Made by a program: the position numbers and the translations under genes. A stretch of DNA of 9,347 nt from an uncultured Lachnospiraceae bacterium. GTDB taxonomy: Bacteria; Bacillota; Clostridia; Lachnospirales; Lachnospiraceae. The notes under the pieces were generated by a model, which was not told the origin of the DNA, made no database searches, and saw only the letters and a list, made by a program, of their open reading frames with translations. Every line of letters starts with the position of its first letter. Positions within the stretch are counted from its first letter, which is position 1. The stretch lies in NCBI GenBank assembly GCA_900546495.1, contig URDN01000065.1, positions 1-9,347 of the forward strand, in the 5' to 3' direction. Shown one piece after another: positions 6,213 to 9,347 of the stretch.

Positions 6213-6731
6213 GTGAAACGAAAACTGATTCTGTTAGTTGTTACGATTGTTTTTCTTGTAGGTTTTGGTGTCATTTTACATTCACCGCCTTCTATGATTG
6301 ATGCAGTCACAGGAGCAACACCGAAGTCAAAAAAGGCGGCTCAAGCCTCCGCACAGTTGGAAGGCTCTTATGTTCTCGGTATTAATATGATGTCAGATGG
6401 TCTCGACAACGAGAACACCCGGAATAAATTAAAAGAATTGGCACTGGACGATTCGGAAACAAATGAAACAGATCTCATGAAAACGGACATTAGTTTTCGG
6501 TTATATGTATCTGAGACGGATTATCCGCTTGTCAGTTATGCTAAGAAACTCTGTGACAGGTTGAAACAGGCCGGTTTTTCCGTAGATCTGAAAGAGTACA
6601 GTAACACAATGATGCTATCAAGAGTGGTAAGTGGAAAGTATGATGTATTCCTGGCATCGGATGATTTTATTGACGTTACAACGCTAACACAGATGGACTA
6701 TATGATCATGGACAGCGAAGAAATGAGGTGA
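6213..6731 (+). CDS. Membrane-anchored protein with a flavinylation-like motif and a reduced solute-binding-like domain
   Basis: I do not recognise this 172-residue protein as a named family. Residues 4-22 are one hydrophobic helix after MKRK, with no lipobox Cys, so it is probably an N-terminal anchor with the rest outside. Directly after it comes DAVTGAT (residues 30-36), matching the D-x-x-[ST]-G-A-[ST] pattern where ApbE attaches FMN to a Thr in NqrC, RnfG and related proteins. The remainder has two stretches like family-5 (peptide/nickel type) solute-binding proteins: YVLGINMMSDGLDNENTRNK (53-72) and the later AKKLCDRLKQAGFSVDL to GKYDVFLAS (110-149). It is far too short for a complete two-lobed binding protein. 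The start is GTG 6213 behind GAGGTGG (6202-6208); ATG 6211 is out of frame. It lies between the metal pump and the reductase genes, so a role as an external electron carrier is plausible but unproven. Confidence 0.55.
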   Translation: MKRKLILLVVTIVFLVGFGVILHSPPSMIDAVTGATPKSKKAAQASAQLEGSYVLGINMMSDGLDNENTRNKLKELALDDSETNETDLMKTDISFRLYVSETDYPLVSYAKKLCDRLKQAGFSVDLKEYSNTMMLSRVVSGKYDVFLASDDFIDVTTLTQMDYMIMDSEEMR

Positions 6732-6741
6732 GCGGGAATTT

Positions 6742-7281
6742 ATGAGAAAATGGAATACGATTTTGTCTGTTTTAATGCTTCTCATTTTTATGATTCATGG
6801 AATCATGGGAAGCTTTATGCTGAACGGAGTTGGAAGTAGTGCAGGGAAACTTCTTGCATGGATTGGTGTTGGTATTCTTGTTGTGCATACGGTGATTGGT
6901 GTCATCCTGACAGTTCAGAGTTTACAGACAGCGAAGCAATCCGGAAAAATGTATCTGAAACAGAACGCCATATTCTGGGCGAGACGAGCCAGTGGGCTGG
7001 CAATACTGATCCTGCTGTTCTTCCATATTGGCTTGTTTGGAAAGGTGCAGAATGGGACATATATTTTGTTCCCTTTTACAACGGTAAAGATGGTAACTCA
7101 GCTTTTGTTCGTAGCGGCAATCTTTGTTCATATTTTTATCAATATCCGCCCATTGCTCGTATCACTGGGAATCATCAGTTATAAAGAACGAAGGAGTGAT
7201 ATTTATTTGATCCTTTCGGTGCTTCTTCTTTTTATAGCGGGAGCGGTTATTTTATATTATATTGGGTGGCAATATCTATGA
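6742..7281 (+). CDS. Cytochrome-b-like membrane anchor of a fumarate reductase/succinate dehydrogenase complex
   Basis: This 179-residue protein has five predicted membrane helices (about 7-28, 36-60, 82-100, 113-136 and 153-175), as expected for a single-subunit anchor of the diheme type (Wolinella FrdC, Bacillus SdhC). One His sits within each of the first four helices: His19, His49, His95 and His130, the number needed to ligate two b hemes. The third helix starts with ARRASG (80-85), recalling the R-x-S-G motif near the quinone site of these anchors. Sequence similarity beyond this is low, so the call depends heavily on its place directly before the flavoprotein and iron-sulfur genes. GAGGTGA (6725-6731), which includes the stop of the previous gene, lies ten bases before ATG 6742. 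Its own stop overlaps the next start as ATGA. Confidence 0.75.
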   Translation: MRKWNTILSVLMLLIFMIHGIMGSFMLNGVGSSAGKLLAWIGVGILVVHTVIGVILTVQSLQTAKQSGKMYLKQNAIFWARRASGLAILILLFFHIGLFGKVQNGTYILFPFTTVKMVTQLLFVAAIFVHIFINIRPLLVSLGIISYKERRSDIYLILSVLLLFIAGAVILYYIGWQYL

Positions 7282-8822
7282 GTAAGACAATTATTATTAT
7301 AGGTGCTGGACTGGCAGGACTTTCAGCGGCTTTGCAGGCAGCGGAAAATGGATGCAATGTAAAACTGGTTTCCTCCCTTCCGTCAGAGCGGGCACAGTCT
7401 GTTATGGCGGAGGGCGGTATCAACGCAGCTTTGAATACAAAAGATGAAAACGACAGTCCCGAAGAACATTTTACAGATACAATAAAGGCAGCATGTGGTC
7501 TGGCAGATCCAAATGCAGTTTGGGGAATGACACAGGCAGCACCGGAGCTGGTGCACTGGCTGCTAAAACTTGGAGTTAAATTTAACATGAGTGGCTATGA
7601 TGATGTGGATCTGCGGAATTTTGGCGGGCAGAAAAAGAAACGGACTGCTTTTGCACAGAGCGATACCGGGAAGCAGATCATGACAGCTATGATAGACGCT
7701 GTTCGCAGGAAAGAAGCATCTGGTATGGTAGAACGGTTCAGCCATCATTCTTTCCTAACACTTCGTCTGTGTGGCAATATTTGTTGTGGCTGCGTAATCA
7801 GGGATGAATACAGTCAGGAGACTGTGGAATTACCGGGGGATGCGGTTATTGTTGCCACCGGTGGTATGCACGGATTGTTTGGAAATACAACGGGTTCGCT
7901 GAGCAATACAGGAGAAGTCACCGCAGAATTGTTCCGGCTTGGTGTTCCTCTGGCAAATGGCGAGATGATCCAGTATCATCCGACAACTGTGAAATGTGGT
8001 GGAAAACGCATGCTCATCAGCGAGGCGGCCAGAGGGGAAGGTGGCAGGTTGTTTGCCATGAAAGATGGAAAACAATGGTATTTCATGGAGGAAAAATACC
8101 CGGAGCTTGGAAATCTGATGCCACGAGATATTACCGCCAGAGAGATATGGAAGGTCAGCCATGAATCAGAGGTATTTCTTGACATGACGGAAATATCGGA
8201 GGAGATTATTTCAAATAAGCTATCTGGTCTGGCAGACGATTGTATGACCTATCTGCATAAAGATATACGAAAGGAACCGGTGTCTGTTTTACCGGGAATT
8301 CATTATTTTATGGGAGGCATTCTGGTGGATGAGCAACACAGAACGCCGATTCAGAATCTTTGCGCTGCCGGAGAATGCTGTGCCCAATATCATGGTGCCA
8401 ACCGTCTTGGTGGAAATTCTCTGTTAGGAGCGTTATACGGAGGACGTGTTGCGGCAAAATCAGCATGCGAACAGGCAGATGTAGTAGATCTATCTTGTGC
8501 GACACAGATAGATTTTCCACCAGCGTCTCAAATTTCAGAAATAAAGCAATTAAACAAAGTGATGCAGGAGACTATGGGCGTTGTCAGAAATGAGAATACG
8601 TTGTTAAATGGGATTCAAACGGTACAAGCGCTGACAGGAAATCTTCCATTGCTTGGCATGGCAGTTCTAAAGAGTGCTCTTGCAAGAAAAGAAAGCCGTG
8701 GTGCACACTGGCGGGAGGATTATCCGAAGAGCAATGACGATGATTACCTTAAAACAACGGTAGCCAGATTTGATGGAAAGCAGATACAGATTTCCTTTGT
8801 ACCTGTTCCAGAAAGGCGGTGA
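7278..8822 (+). CDS. frdA: Fumarate reductase/succinate dehydrogenase flavoprotein subunit (no covalent-FAD His)
   Basis: This 514-residue FAD enzyme interconverts fumarate and succinate at the cytoplasmic side of the complex. The FAD dinucleotide motif GAGLAGLSAA is at residues 9-18. Substrate and catalytic residues of the family are all visible: His234 (QYHPTT), Glu254 (ARGEGG), Arg283 (MPRDITAR, the proton-donor Arg), His342 (IHYFMGG) and Arg376 (ANRLGGNSLLG). The C-terminal SRGAHWREDYP motif is present. The usual covalent FAD His in RSHTVAAEGG is Gln40 here (RAQSVMAEGG), so FAD is probably bound non-covalently. The protein is shorter than E. coli FrdA (about 600). ATG 7278 overlaps the anchor's stop as ATGA; an in-frame GTG at 7266 would add four residues. 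NadB (L-aspartate oxidase) also lacks the His, but the adjoining anchor and iron-sulfur genes argue for a reductase complex. Confidence 0.9.
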   Translation: MSKTIIIIGAGLAGLSAALQAAENGCNVKLVSSLPSERAQSVMAEGGINAALNTKDENDSPEEHFTDTIKAACGLADPNAVWGMTQAAPELVHWLLKLGVKFNMSGYDDVDLRNFGGQKKKRTAFAQSDTGKQIMTAMIDAVRRKEASGMVERFSHHSFLTLRLCGNICCGCVIRDEYSQETVELPGDAVIVATGGMHGLFGNTTGSLSNTGEVTAELFRLGVPLANGEMIQYHPTTVKCGGKRMLISEAARGEGGRLFAMKDGKQWYFMEEKYPELGNLMPRDITAREIWKVSHESEVFLDMTEISEEIISNKLSGLADDCMTYLHKDIRKEPVSVLPGIHYFMGGILVDEQHRTPIQNLCAAGECCAQYHGANRLGGNSLLGALYGGRVAAKSACEQADVVDLSCATQIDFPPASQISEIKQLNKVMQETMGVVRNENTLLNGIQTVQALTGNLPLLGMAVLKSALARKESRGAHWREDYPKSNDDDYLKTTVARFDGKQIQISFVPVPERR

Positions 8823-8827
8823 TTCAC

Positions 8828-9347
8828 TTGGTATATAAAATAAGAATCAGGCGGCAGGAGAGTCAGAAATCAGACAGTTATTGGCAGGAATTTGAGTTTG
8901 ACGGAAGCAAAAACAGCTCTGTTGCCACTGTTCTAAAGGAATTGAACAGTAGAACCCCTTTGAAAGATAACTCAGGAAATATAGTTACTCCCATCAGCTG
9001 GGAATGTAGCTGTATGGTGCGAAAATGTGGGGCTTGCGCCATGCTGATTAACGAACGTCCGAGGTTGGCATGCTCTACATTTCTACATACGTTAAAAGGT
9101 TCTACAATCATCTTAGAACCTTTAAGCAAATTTCCGCTTGTAAGAGATTTGACCGTTGACCGGTCAAATCTGTTTGAAAATTTGAAAAAACTGAACCTTT
9201 GGCTTGAAAGTGAAGCTTATATGAGTTCGTGGACACATGAACCGAGATACCAGTCGGCACGCTGTCTGATGTGTGGCTGCTGCCTTGAAGTGTGTCCTAA
9301 CTTCTCTGCAAATGGGACTTTCGCAGGCGCTGTTGCTGCAGTCAATG
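8828..9347 (+). CDS. frdB: Fumarate reductase/succinate dehydrogenase iron-sulfur subunit (3' end beyond window)
   Basis: The visible 173 residues cover the plant-ferredoxin-type N-terminal domain and the start of the bacterial-ferredoxin domain that carry electrons between the membrane anchor and the flavoprotein. The [2Fe-2S] ligands are Cys62, Cys67, Cys70 and Cys82 (CMVRKCGAC then 11 residues and Cys). The first [4Fe-4S] group is Cys146, Cys149, Cys152 and Cys156 followed by Pro (CLMCGCCLEVCP); Cys60 and Cys151 are extra. The ligands of the remaining clusters fall outside the window. I chose TTG 8828, giving MVYKIRIRRQE, because GGCGGTGA (8815-8822) lies at a good distance; GTG 8819, overlapping the flavoprotein stop, has its ribosome binding site too close. 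About 60-90 residues are probably missing at the C-terminus. Confidence 0.9.
   Translation, partial: MVYKIRIRRQESQKSDSYWQEFEFDGSKNSSVATVLKELNSRTPLKDNSGNIVTPISWECSCMVRKCGACAMLINERPRLACSTFLHTLKGSTIILEPLSKFPLVRDLTVDRSNLFENLKKLNLWLESEAYMSSWTHEPRYQSARCLMCGCCLEVCPNFSANGTFAGAVAAVN

Noticed and set aside
5788..6310. Minus-strand open frames opposite the end of cadA
   Set aside because: Low-complexity shadow of the well-supported ATPase gene, without a ribosome binding site or family resemblance.
6858..7184. Second plus-strand open frame inside the membrane-anchor gene
   Set aside because: It lies out of frame inside a gene supported by helices, His residues and operon position; the alternative translation has no recognisable features.
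7266..7277. GTG 7266 as the flavoprotein start
   Set aside because: The ATG at 7278 gives the usual short lead to the FAD motif and an ATGA overlap with the previous stop; GTG remains possible but less likely.

Overview
The window looks like chromosomal DNA from a low-GC anaerobic Firmicute, most likely a gut Lachnospiraceae (Clostridium cluster XIVa) relative. This rests on the A+T-rich composition, strong AGGAGG-type ribosome binding sites, frequent TTG/GTG starts, and the style of the small proteins and of the IS605-type element. The organism assignment is an inference from style, not from a marker gene. All genes I can support lie on the + strand.

Layout. Bases 1-150 hold no gene but contain several inverted repeats that could fold as a branched RNA. 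Bases 151-464 carry a small gene made of 21-residue (63-nt) tandem repeats, broken by a one-base frameshift near its start. Bases 514-732 encode an unrecognised 72-residue protein. Bases 733-1073 hold short out-of-frame pieces that look like gene debris. Bases 1074-1721 encode an iron-sulfur-flavoprotein-like NADPH-dependent FMN reductase family protein, followed by a stem-loop. Immediately after that stem-loop sits a complete IS200/IS605-family element (about 1737-3547) with tnpA (Y1 HUH transposase), tnpB (RuvC-like RNA-guided nuclease), hairpins at both ends, and a structured stretch at the right end that is probably the omega/reRNA.

Downstream of the element, a near-consensus promoter overlaps a 14-bp perfect inverted repeat. 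It drives what looks like one long operon: a CadC/SmtB-type ArsR-family repressor (3654-4013), a Zn/Cd/Pb P1B-2 efflux ATPase (4073-6196), a membrane-anchored protein with a flavinylation-like motif and a shrunken solute-binding-protein-like domain (6213-6731), a five-helix cytochrome-b-like membrane anchor (6742-7281), a fumarate reductase/succinate dehydrogenase flavoprotein (7278-8822) and the matching iron-sulfur subunit (8828 to the window end, incomplete). Within this set, spacing is 59 bp between regulator and pump and then 16 bp, 10 bp, a 4-base overlap and 5 bp, with no terminator visible.

The most interesting point is this linkage. A metal-responsive repressor and a metal exporter appear to share a transcript with a complete fumarate-reductase-like electron-transfer complex and a small redox-looking surface protein. 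The flavoprotein lacks the histidine that normally binds FAD covalently (Gln40 instead), which suggests a complex used for reduction rather than succinate oxidation. Its real electron acceptor and its tie to metals are unknown.
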